Below are positions 29,758 to 40,954 of a DNA stretch of 64,000 bases, piece by piece. Below the pieces are notes generated by a model. The model searched no databases. It worked only from the letters and a program-made list of their open reading frames with translations, and was not told where the DNA came from. The stretch covers positions 13,304,162-13,368,161 of the forward strand of contig OW028581.1 in NCBI GenBank assembly GCA_932294295.1. Direction: 5' to 3'. Source of the stretch: Alitta virens (Eukaryota > Annelida > Polychaeta > Phyllodocida > Nereididae). Made by a program: the position numbers and the translations under genes. Each line of letters starts with the position of its first letter. Position 1 is the stretch's first letter.

Positions 29758-31983
29758 GTGCATACTGAGAATCCCAAAACTAAACGCACTTTAGAAACTA
29801 TTCCAGAGACACCAGAGCCGGAATTAGTAAGTGATGCCAACAACATATCCCGCTTACCAATAAATGCTATTCAAAATGACATTGTTACGAACCTGGCAGG
29901 GTACACTTTAATTCCTCAAGAAATATCTATTAACGCTCCTAGGAGAGTTACTACACTCACCATGGACGAAATTAATGGGCTTACATGTTATCTGGGGAGG
30001 GACCAGCGGGAAAGGATAAGGGTAGTCATAGATACAGGAGCAGTACGTTCTCTGATATCCAAACAAACGGTATTAGAAAATTCTTACCTTTCCAACTTAC
30101 CTTTAGAGCCTATTGAAGACATGACCTTTTTTGCAGGTGATGATGGGACAATTCTAGCCCAACATGTCATTAGAGTTGAACTCACTACTCTCATAGGTAA
30201 TCATATTAGTATACCCCTTTTCGTGGCAGATGGGCTTACAAATGATTTAATCCTAATGGGAAACGATATTCTCCAGGAGCTGCGAGCCGTCATTAAAGTC
30301 GCCACCAAGGAAGTACAAATTGAATACCCTATTAACTATGTGGTGGCCGATGAAACAATCTGTTTAAGACCTCAGGAGATGGGAATGATTATTGTGAAAA
30401 TGCCACATGACATATGCCCCATGATCCGTCACCCCGTGGTCATTAGACCCACTCCAATTTTGAAACCCCATTTAACAAACACTCATTTGCATTTTGTTCA
30501 CACTATGGCTTACGTGGCTTGCGTAAACAATAGCAAATTTAATTTAGTTATCAGGGAGGGAGAAATTATGGGTAGTGTAGGAGAATTGGATACTGCTCTT
30601 GTCTGTCTGAAGGGTGAGACGAAAACAGAGAATTCCATTGATCTTTTTTCAGTGAAGAAATCTCTGGCACACCGGCGATATTTTCTGTTTCAAAGAACCA
30701 CGAAGACAAAAGAACTAGACCGACCTGACAAACAGCTATTTAGAGGTCCTGACAGTCAAATAAATGTTCAGATGGAAGGACGGCCCATCAGTCACTTGCC
30801 AAACACTGAACTGGTAAGACAGAACAAAGCTAAATACCCATGGCTGGACGATTCGGACCTTAGACTTACACTGAACCGAGATCAAATAGTGGACGCTACG
30901 CTGCAATTCCCTGACTCTGTGCTAGACATTGATAGCCAGAGTGTCATAACTGATCTAATTCATAAACATAGCGAAGCCTTCGCTTGTTATGATGAGATAG
31001 GTCTTATTCCGGAATATCAAGCTAAAATTGAGGTGAAAGAAACGTTTAAACCGTTCTTGTTGCGCCCATATGCGGTAGCCCCTCATCTTTTAGAAGGCAT
31101 GTCATACGAGCTAAATAAATTATACCAGCATGGTATTATTGAAAAGGGACCTGCCACTTGCTTTTCACCAGTCTTTGTCCGTGCCAAACCTGATGGGAAA
31201 AGCGTCAGATTGATCCTAGACGCACGCCAACTCAATGATATGGTCACCCCAAAGTGTCACCCTCTCCTTACGAGACCTGAACTACACGTTAAGCTTGCGT
31301 GCCTAAAAAACGTTAAGTATATCACAGCACTTGACGTTTCTCAAGCCTTCTATTCAGTGTCTCTAGACGAAGACAGCCGGAAATTGCTCGGACTTAGTCC
31401 CAGCAATTCGGTCTCGTACCGGCTTACGCGTCTCCCGATGGGTGGCACCCGATCGTTACAGTCGTGGTGTGAGGCCCTCGACATGGTACTGCGCGATCTA
31501 AAGTATCATGAACAGGTAGCCCACTACGCTGATGATATATATATAATGAGCGCCACATTAGAGCAACATATCCAAGCATTGGAAGAGATTCTTGAGAGAA
31601 TCAAGCTCTACAATTTGAAATTGAACCTCAAGAAATCCCAGTTTTGTGGACATCAGACAACCATTCTGGGGTTCGATTTTACATTGGGCAAGGAGGGACT
31701 GCTGGTGAAGGTACCGAAGTCCAAGGTGTCGGTGGCAGCTCGTATGTATGAACCCACCACAAGAAAGGGTGTACGACGACTCTTGGGTTTTGCAAATTTT
31801 CTCGCAGGCCATCTTCCCCATTTTAGAGAGATCGCTAAGCCCCTATATTCCCTTACCAGCTCTAGAAAAGATTTTGAATGGTTAGAAGAACACCAAAAGG
31901 CTTTTAATGCTTTGAAAGAACTTCTAGTTCACCCTGAAGTACTCGAAGTACCAATAGCTGGCTTTAATACACTGTTAGAGTAG
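29758..31983 (+). CDS. pol: Pol part 1: aspartic protease and reverse transcriptase
   Basis: The frame is open for 741 codons from a GTG at 29,758. It has no natural ATG, and it is -1 relative to gag, so Gag-Pol fusion by frameshifting is expected. The protease has VIDTGAVRSL near residue 97. The RT fingers and palm follow with VRLILDAR, TALDVSQAFY, the LPMGGT box and the catalytic YADD. The thumb and connection run to LLGFANF. At about 31,980 the frame ends while RNase H continues in another frame, a one-base indel. RT motifs are intact but the polyprotein is broken. Confidence 0.9.
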   Translation: MHTENPKTKRTLETIPETPEPELVSDANNISRLPINAIQNDIVTNLAGYTLIPQEISINAPRRVTTLTMDEINGLTCYLGRDQRERIRVVIDTGAVRSLISKQTVLENSYLSNLPLEPIEDMTFFAGDDGTILAQHVIRVELTTLIGNHISIPLFVADGLTNDLILMGNDILQELRAVIKVATKEVQIEYPINYVVADETICLRPQEMGMIIVKMPHDICPMIRHPVVIRPTPILKPHLTNTHLHFVHTMAYVACVNNSKFNLVIREGEIMGSVGELDTALVCLKGETKTENSIDLFSVKKSLAHRRYFLFQRTTKTKELDRPDKQLFRGPDSQINVQMEGRPISHLPNTELVRQNKAKYPWLDDSDLRLTLNRDQIVDATLQFPDSVLDIDSQSVITDLIHKHSEAFACYDEIGLIPEYQAKIEVKETFKPFLLRPYAVAPHLLEGMSYELNKLYQHGIIEKGPATCFSPVFVRAKPDGKSVRLILDARQLNDMVTPKCHPLLTRPELHVKLACLKNVKYITALDVSQAFYSVSLDEDSRKLLGLSPSNSVSYRLTRLPMGGTRSLQSWCEALDMVLRDLKYHEQVAHYADDIYIMSATLEQHIQALEEILERIKLYNLKLNLKKSQFCGHQTTILGFDFTLGKEGLLVKVPKSKVSVAARMYEPTTRKGVRRLLGFANFLAGHLPHFREIAKPLYSLTSSRKDFEWLEEHQKAFNALKELLVHPEVLEVPIAGFNTLLE

Positions 31984-32000
31984 ACACTAGTCTTGAGGGA

Positions 32001-33638
32001 ATGGGGTGTATGCTTGTACAGAAAAGACCAAGTATTGATGGGAATGGGATTCATGAGGCAGTAATAGCTTATGATTCTAAGGCTTTCAGGAATCCCCCTA
32101 AAATTGAGTCATCGGCAGAGCTGGAATTGTTTGGTATCACTCTGGCCATCATCACATTCAAGCATTACCTGGCTGGCGAACATTTTGAAGTTGAAACAGA
32201 TAGTAGTGGAGCCATGGGCATTTTGAGGCCAAAATCCAATCAGAATAAAGACGCCTCCCGCACGGTTGTTAGGTTACTTGAGAAACTCATACCCTATTCC
32301 TTTACCGTGCGTCATGTGTCTGGTTCCACTTTACTGAGATCGGTCGATTTCTTATCACGCGAAGTATTTAGTGCAGAGGACCCCGACACGTGGGTTTGGC
32401 CATTTGCTCGCGAAGATAAGTTATGGACCGATAACACAGAGAGCGTACTTAACATTCTAGGAATCCAAGAAGATACCGAGCCGAGATATAACCTGCGGCA
32501 AAACAGAAATGTGCCCTTACGCTTTAGAGATGAGGAACAGGGGTTCCAACTGCAAACAGATGTAACCCTGGACTCTGCTAATCTTAGCAGTAAATCTATG
32601 ACTCACTCAGAAAAAAGCAGTGAGAGTGAAGGGGTAGAGAGAACAGTTCCACTTCAGGAGGGTGGGCAGGTAGCTGCTGAGGGTCGACACTCAGATGCAC
32701 CTTTGCCCTCTTTTTCTGACGTCATGGACTCTCCCCCAGTCTCAGATGAAAGTGAAGAAGATCATAGACCAAATAACCCCTTTGATCCTCAAGGTAGGCC
32801 TTTAACTCATGTTGACAAAGAAGGACGCTTCATAGTCACATTGGAGGACCTACGAGAGATTCCATTGGACGAAATTAAAGCAGGAAGATTAATTTGGTCA
32901 GAGTTATGTCGAAAAGACATTAAAATAACTCATATACCCAGTCAGACCAGCATAGACTCGTACTTTGACGCTATATTAAAAGAGTGTGATTTAGCCTTAA
33001 TGATGCCTCTTAGTAAAGAAGAGCTCATACAACACCAACAATTGTCATTGGAATGGGGGAATTTATATAGATTTTTATCTCAAGGTCTCCTCCCTTCTGA
33101 TCAGCGACTTTGCCGGCGTGTCTTAACTCAGGCGGAATCCTTTGGGCTGGTTGACGGAGTGCTAGTGCACCTCCTATCCCGTGAAAATGAACCTCTGTGG
33201 GTCCGCCCCGTGTTAACAGAAGAAGATACCCTGAAAGTCGTGGCAAGAGCTCACTTAGATCCGAGGCAACACCACCTCGGTTGTTCAAAATTGTACAATC
33301 TCTTGAAACGACAGTTCTATGGATTGCGCCTGTACAGTACTGTTAGACAGTTTGTTGAAAACTGCCCTATATGCTTGCAGAAGCGTCCTCCACCTAGTAA
33401 GTTCGACAACTTCGATTTTGACCCCGAATTTATCCCCCGAAGCAGACAAGCAATGGACCTATGGTATGCCGATATTAAGGTATTACCCCAATCATGTGAA
33501 GGCTATAAATATCTTCTTGTAATCGCAGACGATTTTTCACGGTTTGTATTTGCTGAACCTTTAAAAACCAGAACGAGTCAAGAGATTACTGACTGCCTCT
33601 TACGCATAGTATCGAGAATGGGTCCTCCTGGACAGTGA
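32001..33638 (+). CDS. pol: Pol part 2: RNase H and N-terminal integrase
   Basis: This frame continues pol after the indel. RNase H appears first, with an acidic residue in ETDSSGAMGIL and the HVSGS...DFLSRE end. An unusually long acidic, Ser-rich linker follows (about residues 155-270). The integrase zinc-binding HHCC region is seen as HHLGCSKL and CPICLQKR. The core starts with WYADIKV and DDFSRFVF. A second indel near 33,620 shifts the rest into another frame, before the second catalytic Asp. Confidence 0.85.
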   Translation: MGCMLVQKRPSIDGNGIHEAVIAYDSKAFRNPPKIESSAELELFGITLAIITFKHYLAGEHFEVETDSSGAMGILRPKSNQNKDASRTVVRLLEKLIPYSFTVRHVSGSTLLRSVDFLSREVFSAEDPDTWVWPFAREDKLWTDNTESVLNILGIQEDTEPRYNLRQNRNVPLRFRDEEQGFQLQTDVTLDSANLSSKSMTHSEKSSESEGVERTVPLQEGGQVAAEGRHSDAPLPSFSDVMDSPPVSDESEEDHRPNNPFDPQGRPLTHVDKEGRFIVTLEDLREIPLDEIKAGRLIWSELCRKDIKITHIPSQTSIDSYFDAILKECDLALMMPLSKEELIQHQQLSLEWGNLYRFLSQGLLPSDQRLCRRVLTQAESFGLVDGVLVHLLSRENEPLWVRPVLTEEDTLKVVARAHLDPRQHHLGCSKLYNLLKRQFYGLRLYSTVRQFVENCPICLQKRPPPSKFDNFDFDPEFIPRSRQAMDLWYADIKVLPQSCEGYKYLLVIADDFSRFVFAEPLKTRTSQEITDCLLRIVSRMGPPGQ

Positions 33639-34506
33639 TAGATCCTTCACGGCCAAATGTTTTGAAATTAGCTGCAAAATTTTAGGGATAGAATTGGAAT
33701 TCATTCCTGTGTTTGCCCATCACTTCAGTTTTGCTGAGAGAGCCATAGGGGCAATACAGACCCGTCTTTTAACACTTGTAGCCAAAAATAGAAACCATGA
33801 TTGGCTCCAAGAGGTCCAATTTGCTGTCTGGGGTGTGAATATGACTCCCACGTACGATGACTATACGCCGTTCGAACTCTTTTACGGACGAGTGTGTAAC
33901 TATAAAACAGACTTATCCACACTACAGGTCATCCCTATTGACAACACGTCTGAGTCATATAAGGAGTATATTAGTATGCTTCATGAAAGAATGGCCCAGA
34001 TGCGCAAAGATATCATTGAACAAAGAACGTTAAGAAGACAAGTGGAGGCTAGACGACAAAGAAATCGGCGACACACCAGAAACAACTGGGTACCAGGACT
34101 ATTTTGCTATGTCTGGGTTCCTCAATACAAAACCGGACTTGTCACAAATAGCCGTAAACTTAACTTCAATTATGTGGGTCCACTCGTGCTAGTCCGTAAA
34201 CACCCTGATAATTTTGTTACTTTGTGTGCTCTGGATGGAACCCTAATTACACAACCCATCCATGTTCGACGAATCCATATAGCCAAAATTAAAATACAGA
34301 AATCATATGCATCAACAATTGGTCAATTGACAGAATTAATTGCTTCCCTTCCTATCGAATTACAAACCCAGTTTCATGCCCAACTTACGATGTTAAATGA
34401 CATTAAGAAAACCTGTCAGGTGTTGAGAGAGCATCCAGTTGAAATAGAGAACTCATCTGAAGCTAGAGAAAGCTCTCCACAACTGACGCCACACTCCGAC
34501 GACTAA
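33620..34506 (+). CDS. pol: Pol part 3: integrase core end and C-terminal domain
   Basis: The frame resumes with the second catalytic Asp in DSDRSF (about 33,637) and the Glu in SFAERAIG. It then has a typical Gypsy integrase end, with TPFELFYGR and a basic Arg-rich stretch. A beta-rich C-terminal domain and a short Ser/Glu-rich tail end at 34,506. The first ATG-like start in the frame is not used as such, since this is a continuation of the upstream reading frame. The LRR gene begins soon after. Confidence 0.85.
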
Positions 34507-34550
34507 CCAATAAACGAGGCGCCCCTGAAATATTGCATAAATTATGTTTA

Positions 34551-36337
34551 ATGTCTTTGTTCGGTAAATTATTGAAAAGAGAAGCAGTCGTCATGTCTTT
34601 GGGTGAGTATTTTGTCGTATTACTATTCGTTTTTATGTTCTATTATTGCCAATGTACAACGTTAAACTGTATGAATTCCACGTGCGCTGAAAGAGAAGTA
34701 CGACAACTCCAACAAGGCCTGTACACGGGGCTGAAAATTTCTGAGCAAGAATGGAATGCCAGGATCAGACCCCATCACCTTGCCATGGTGAGTCACCTAT
34801 GGTTTACCCCTTCCCAGAACATGTCTATGTTATCTTTGGGGTCAATCATACGGAAGGGTTCTAGGATTACAGACTTGGACTTGTCTTACTGGCCTATTCA
34901 TGCTCTACAAATCCCACTTGATGTAAGGCAACGGTTTTTGTATATGAAGCTAGACACCCTGCTTGGTCTGAACGTGTTTAGTTATACCACTGAAGCGTTA
35001 CAATGGCTAGGAGGGCTCAGGAAATTATTTCTCAGATTACATCAAAACACCTGGTCCCGTTTCCCACAATTTGGTAAAATTAAACACCTACAAATTCATG
35101 GACCAGATATTGTAACAATTGGAACACTTTATTTTGGCCGAGAAGGTCGAATTGAACATTTATCTTTAACCTTTCCAAAATTGCTAGAAATACTCCCTAA
35201 TGCGCTAACTAAATGCCACTCTTTGAAAAGCTTCATACTTAAAGCCGATGCCTTATTAATCCCAGCCTCCAACCTTTTACGCTTTAATCCACAACTTCGC
35301 TTTGTGTCGATAACTGCGAACAAATGGCGCTATCCAGCATCTCTGTCTCAATTAATTTGTGACAGAATGAGATTCCCCTGCCATGTATCTAAGGTGCACA
35401 TACAGGCTAATAGTCCATTTCCCAGTAGTTTGCTAGGGCCCAATGTATTATTAGATGAATTACAAATTATCAGCAATGATTCCCAAGCCATTAATACCAT
35501 TCATCCTGGTATAAATATATATTTAAATAAACTTAGACTAGATAACGCTCATATTATATTTCATAAAACCATGTTAGGCATCCCTATTTGTATCAGACAC
35601 CTTCAGATATACAACCAATCACATGAAAATCTCAGCTGGCTCAATGGAATAGAATTAGCAACCACCAGAAAACTTCAAGCGAACTTCAACAATCTAACTG
35701 ATGTGGGATACTTAACGAAGCCCCATCACATGAATATGATTCATTTAGACTTGTCCAACAATGTGATCCAGAACCCTATCTGTATTTTACCCATTTCCAA
35801 CAAATTCAATACGTAGATCTCTCCAATAACGCATTGACCTATATTCAATTAGTTTTCCCCAGCACCTCCCTACAATTTTTAAATCTAAGTCACAATGCCC
35901 TAACTAACTTAAATATAGCCATCACTAAAGTAACATTCTTCACATTAGACCTTTCTTACAATAAACTCCATGAAGTCTCGGCCCTCACCTCCATTTTAGG
36001 GGAAATAGATTATATCGACCTCAAACACAACCGACTCATAGACGTTAGTGCCCTCCAACAGCTAAACTTAGAACGCCCCACCACCCTAGACATTACAAAA
36101 AACCCTCTTGAATGCTCCTGTACGAACGCACGCAGCCTTTTATGGGCCGATAAACAGAAGCACACGATCCGGCGCGAGCGCTGCTGGGAGCAACCCCCTT
36201 CGCCCTGCGTCGATGCAGACAACACCTGGACATTCCAGCGTGTGCTCCAGAAGTTGGCAGGCACGGACACCGCAAGCAACGCAACACTGATAGGGGATTC
36301 CACTGATTGGGATTACTTTGACACAGATCGCAAATAA
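34551..36337 (+). pseudogene. Secreted leucine-rich-repeat protein carried by the element (frameshifted)
   Basis: An ATG at 34,551 (or 34,593) opens a frame with a signal peptide or anchor (EYFVVLLFVFMFYY), a Cys-containing N-cap and a long run of LRR-like strands. Clear repeats are LDLSYW early, LDLSNNVI late, and after a frameshift at 35,790-35,820 LNLSHNAL, LDLSYNKL and IDLKHNRL. An LRR C-cap follows with NPLECSC and two further Cys. There is no transmembrane segment after the cap, so a secreted product is likely. The layout matches Toll/Slit-like ectodomains. It has no introns and sits between integrase and env. The C-cap end (36,110-36,290) is more GC-rich than its surroundings. Confidence 0.8.
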
Positions 36338-36401
36338 TTTTGATTTATATCACAGTCATATACATTTGTCGAGTCAAAGTCAAAGTAAAACCAACATCAT
36401 G

Positions 36402-39002
36402 ATGCCGTTAACGCCAGGTAAGTTAATATTCATTATATGTATTTGTTCTGTTGCTGTACTTAGTGAAAAGATAGAGTCTGAAAGAAATGTTCAAGATACC
36501 ATCCTGCGTGAAAAATATGGAGTTGGTTTCCAACCCATGGGTTCACTAGTCATAAGTCCCCATCTGATGACCCTGAACTTTATGATACCATTTCGAAACT
36601 GGACTTCTACCCCTGTTAACCTCCCTCCTACCGTAACCTCTGTTTGTACAAATCCAAACATGACCAATAACTACATAGGGAAAATTTGTAAACACCAACT
36701 CCCTTCCCTCTATTTGTACTTGAACATTTCTAAAGACTGGGAACGCCGTATAGAGAATTTACAACAAGAGTTCCAAGACTTGCGTGTTGATATCCAACCA
36801 AATCCACCCCCTAGGCGCAAGCGAGCAATAGCAGGATTAATTTTAGGTGGAATAGGATGGGCTGCTGGTCAAGGAATCAAAACTTTAATCGACCTCAAAA
36901 GAGACAGAGATCTCAAAAAAGGTCTCTCTATACTGGCCCAGCAACAAGAAGTTCAAGGAAAGTCAATAATATCCCTTAAAAGAGAATTAGCTCATTACAT
37001 TACGTTAGACTTGCAGCAGCAGACGAATACATACATGAAATTAGCCCAGATGGAACAACAAATCGCTCGTACTAGACAAGAGGTAAGTGGACTTTTTAAT
37101 GCTTTTATTACTATTACTTCAGACCTGGACAGAAAGACCATTACAATTCCTCTGTTATCCAAACTGGTACAACTAAGGGCTGATTTGGCCACACTTGCTT
37201 TTTCATAATTACCTGAAGTCTATTATTCTGACTTACAACTTTTAAATAACTTAAGAGACGCACAAAGGGGTATTCTACAACATGGATTATTAGACCGTGA
37301 AGTGTTGCAGAAAACACTTACCATGGCAACTGAACAATTAAAAGAATGGCAGCCCGATTACCAGTTTGTTACTAATAATTTAAATCAGATCTACATGGAT
37401 AACAGAGTTAGAGTTTCGGTTACACCGAGGGGGGCCATAGTTCAAATCCCTCTGGAAGTCATAAAGAAACATACCCCCGTTATGGCCCTCTACAATATTG
37501 TAAGTATCCCTGTTCCACTAAACCAGACAAAGGAACTTTCTAACTTAGCTTCTAAAATCGACATAACAGACACCTATTTTGGCCTTTCAGAGACACACTA
37601 CGTCATTATTAATCAGAAACAATTAGATGCATGCCATAATGTTCGAGCCCACCACCTCACTGTTTGTCCACTAACTTTTCCACTCCTCCGAAGAACTGTG
37701 CCATCATGTGCTGTAAGCTTATATGAACAACATCATACCGATGAAGTTTACGCACAGTGCCCCTTGATTATTAAACCTATAAATCAATGGGGTGCACAAA
37801 TATTGGAATCCGAAGAGTCCCTTCTCATCTTCGGCCTACAACAACAGCATCAAATCTGGTGTGAGCATGCAAACCAACCTGACCCCTTAACTTCCCTCAC
37901 CTATGCCTTAGTTTCCAAAAACCTTTTGTATAGATGTAATGTATTAACACCATCATATTTCTTAAAAGGTTATTTGTGTGAACAGATCAAAGTGTCAGAA
38001 GTTTCCGTGGAGAACCCCTTAAATCCCTTCACAAATTCGATTATTGAAGATTTAACAACAGATTTAAAAGCTTATAGTATAGAATCAGATATGTGGAGCA
38101 ATACGGCTGAACTAATTCCTAAACTTATCCAGACCGTCAGTAACCTAACAAAGAATGATCAAGCAGATGAAGACTTGCACATCATTGATCTCAAAAGGAA
38201 TTTGCTCCAACAAATAGAAAGGGAAGCTCTGATACTGGAAAGAGATGCACCAAAAGCCACAGACACTAGCAAGTGGTTTGGTGGCTCTTTCTGGCTCTTG
38301 GGTCTATCATTGATCTGTTCAATTATTGGGGCTCTAAGTTGTTTATGTGTGTGCTACACATTCGCACAACATCAGAAGATATCTTCTGTGGTAGGAGCAG
38401 GTCTCCTAAGCCAAGCAAAACCTGCGTTCGCATGCAATGATTGCAGTAATGGTGAGTATAATTTTATCCCACTCGTAATTCAGGCTGGTAGTACTTTAAC
38501 TCTTGTCATCCTCTCGTGGATAGTAATCAAAATTCTCAAAAAACTATACACCCACTTTTCATCATTTAAATTACCTTCTTTGAACCCAGAATTATATCTG
38601 GGATACCCTCAAGTGAGGCTTACTTTAGAGATAGTGTCTGGGACGGAAAGACTAATGTTCCCCATAGCCGTTTTGAACGGTATGATAAACGAAATTATTT
38701 ATATAGGTTTACTTCAACCCCGAATATTGGGTTACAGAAACTCTTTGTGTGGAGGAGCTCTCACGTTAACTTTTGGGGCTACTGGACCTAGTAAGTTGTT
38801 ATGCGGAACAATGTATATAAATGTCCCAGACACAGTATCTACCCCCTGGGCTCACATGTGGACCATCCGTCGTATGGCTCAACGACAATACCGAGCAAAG
38901 ATCTGGCTCATAGATCAATATAATATTGCATATCCCCTCCTTGACTCTAGTGCTAGTCATAGTCATGAAAATTCTTTCCCGCCGATGATAGAAGCTATAT
39001 AA
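36402..39002 (+). pseudogene. env: Env-like fusion glycoprotein with in-frame stop
   Basis: From an ATG near 36,399-36,402 the frame has a signal peptide (LIFIICICSVAVL), a short ectodomain, and a furin-type site (RRKR). A Gly/Ala-rich hydrophobic segment follows directly, as in class I fusion peptides, and then a heptad-rich coiled coil. A TAA at 37,206 interrupts the frame, which stays open in the same register to 39,002. The second part has a Cys-containing ectodomain, a transmembrane segment at about 38,285-38,360, a second hydrophobic segment at 38,460-38,545, and an unusual C-terminal domain of about 150 residues. The role would be membrane fusion. The stop splits the product. Confidence 0.8.
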
Positions 39003-40078
39003 GCCCACCAACAATTTTCAGATCCCATATAAGTAACACCAAAAATAATCAAAGTATAAATGTTTTAATTACATCTTTTTATCACTGTTACAATATCAAT
39101 TCATTATTGTTCATCCATTTTACAACATTACCTATTTCTAGATAAATGCCCAGCACCAACTAGATAAATCAATGACATATCTTAGGCAATAGCCTCAACC
39201 TCCTAAACCCGTTCATATCATTTGGTATCAATCATTTATCCCTGTAAGAGATATACGATCTCGTCAGCTTTTATCACATATCTTTAAAGCTAAGTAAACT
39301 CTTGGATATGGAAGACTTATGTAAGTACAATCGTTAATCTGAAAAAGATATGTATAATCATCAAGTAAACTCTTGAGTAAAATGGTTAAATAGGTATATA
39401 CCATTATATAATACTGTACTTAGATATACTGATCCTGATCAACAGACACAATTTTAATCATTAAACTGCATATCTAAATATGCCATCACAATATAGACTA
39501 GTGATCAAGCATGCAATCAATCAATAAAACATTTGATGTATCCATATACATAGTGAATCTGACTGGAAATGATTTACGATGACATAAGAATAGACATACT
39601 TTTATCATATGCATCCAACAATATGCCTAAAAACCTACACCCTGTATAATAACAAATTGAAAATGTTATGCACTATACCTGAAGTTATAAAGGTTCATAA
39701 GTTCAATATAATTTGATTTTTTTTTGGCAATGAGTACACATAAAAGGCAAGAATGACATGTTCATACCGAATATAAAATATATTAATACTGAAAGTGGCA
39801 AAATGTTTTGTAAATATATATAAATACCTGTTTTGTTTTGTAAATGCAAGGTAAAATATCATCTAAAAGGTAAGTGGAGAATCCTGGCTCCAAAGAAATT
39901 TTAAAACTGTCTCAGTTCCAAATGCTCACATAAAGTTCTGTCGGCGGCCATATCCATGCGCCTAAGTGAAAAGGGGAACTGTCAGTCCCAAACGGATCAA
40001 CGAGAACAAAAACGAACCGCTGGTAAAAGACAGTTCAACCCATCAAGTCCACATAAAAGTGCAAAAGTCTCTTCATAA
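39003..40078. other. AT-rich non-coding stretch between env and the antisense gene
   Basis: No ORF with features is present on either strand. It would be the sense 3' untranslated region and the downstream region of the antisense Ly6 gene. I see no tandem repeats. Confidence 0.5.
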
Positions 40079-40629
40079 TTATCCAAAAGTGACGAAGCTC
40101 GCCAAACCCACGACAACTGCCATAAATCCTGAAGAATAATGGGTCGTCTTGACACTCAGATTGCAGAGGTTTTCCGCACAACAGTAAACTTTCAAATGAG
40201 CCCTAGTACGAGGACAGTATCCACTGCAGCCTAGAGTCCTCATGGCCACTGTACCAAATACCTCGTGGCGCACCAACTGAAACAAAAGAAAAAGAAAATC
40301 AGAAGACAAAAGAATTTTCAACAAAAGCCGATTAACAAACTCTCAGATTGAAACATAGAAGACCACAGCTTTTAACAACTTTGATATGCCACTTACATAG
40401 CAAGTTGCATTCGCTTCACAAGTTTGGGGCACAATCGAACCTTCTCTGGGGCCGCCATCTTTGCTCTCTTGCCGACCTGCCAGGCACTGCAACGCTGCCA
40501 AAGAAAAAGTTTAAAAGTGTAAAATTTATACACTTAAACTGAATAAAAACTTTCTCAAAAGATGAACTCACCTAACGTGACACCAACAACAACTCCTAAG
40601 AAGGAAACCAACGTCTGTAGCAGCGACAT
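40079..40629 (-). CDS. Ly6/uPAR (three-finger) protein, three exons, antisense within the LTR element
   Basis: Minus-strand exons are 40,629-40,572, 40,494-40,397 and 40,276-40,079. Donors are GTGAGT and GTAAGT, acceptors TTTCTTTGGCAG and TTTTGTTTCAG, and phases agree (1, then 0), giving 117 residues. Exon 1 is a signal peptide. Exons 2 and 3 hold eight Cys in LU-domain order, ending in the family signature YCCAENLCN. A hydrophobic C-terminal tail follows, as for GPI attachment. A cell-surface GPI-anchored protein is predicted. An NRF-1-like site and a TATA-like sequence lie just upstream. Partner and function are unknown. Introns survive because the gene is antisense to the element RNA. Confidence 0.82.
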
Positions 40630-40700
40630 TTCAAGTATTTCGTCCGCAACCCCAAAAACCTCGTGTAGCGTCTTCAAGAACTTTCCGCATCAGGTGACTA

Positions 40701-40728
40701 TCTAAATATAGAACTGACGCATGCGCAC
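40701..40728. promoter_or_regulatory. Promoter-like region with NRF-1-type palindrome
   Basis: GACGCATGCGCAC (40,716-40,728) matches the NRF-1 core in either orientation. TCTAAATATA (40,701-40,710), read on the minus strand, is TATA-like. It lies about 75-100 bases upstream of the Ly6 ATG, and 20 bases before a plus-strand exon-like ORF, so a bidirectional promoter is plausible. Confidence 0.5.
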
Positions 40729-40747
40729 AGGAAAGGCAGTACCATCA

Positions 40748-40818
40748 ATGACTGAGGAAAAACAAAAGAGCGGGACGACGATGGATCGACTGAACAAGAT
40801 TGACTGGAGAGACTACCG
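40748..40818 (+). CDS. Possible divergent first coding exon
   Basis: An ATG at 40,748 opens 23 codons plus two bases and then meets CGGTGAGC, a good splice donor at 40,819. A second in-frame ATG is at 40,781. The short charged peptide (MTEEKQKSG...) is not recognised. The arrangement looks like the first exon of a gene sharing a bidirectional promoter with the Ly6 gene. The next exon would lie beyond the 3' LTR or be lost. Unspliced, the frame stops at once. Confidence 0.35.
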
Positions 40819-40954
40819 GTGAGCATATCGAGCTGAGACACGTATAAGAGCCATGATTGTTCATTTCATTAATGATATTATAAATTATAGAATAATCACT
40901 ATTGTAAGGAGGGATGTGTGTTAGACATGAGGCTATAATGACCCATGTCAACAC

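Noticed and set aside
36010..36303. Three overlapping frames on both strands
   Set aside because: They result from the GC-rich C-cap segment of the LRR gene and match no family.
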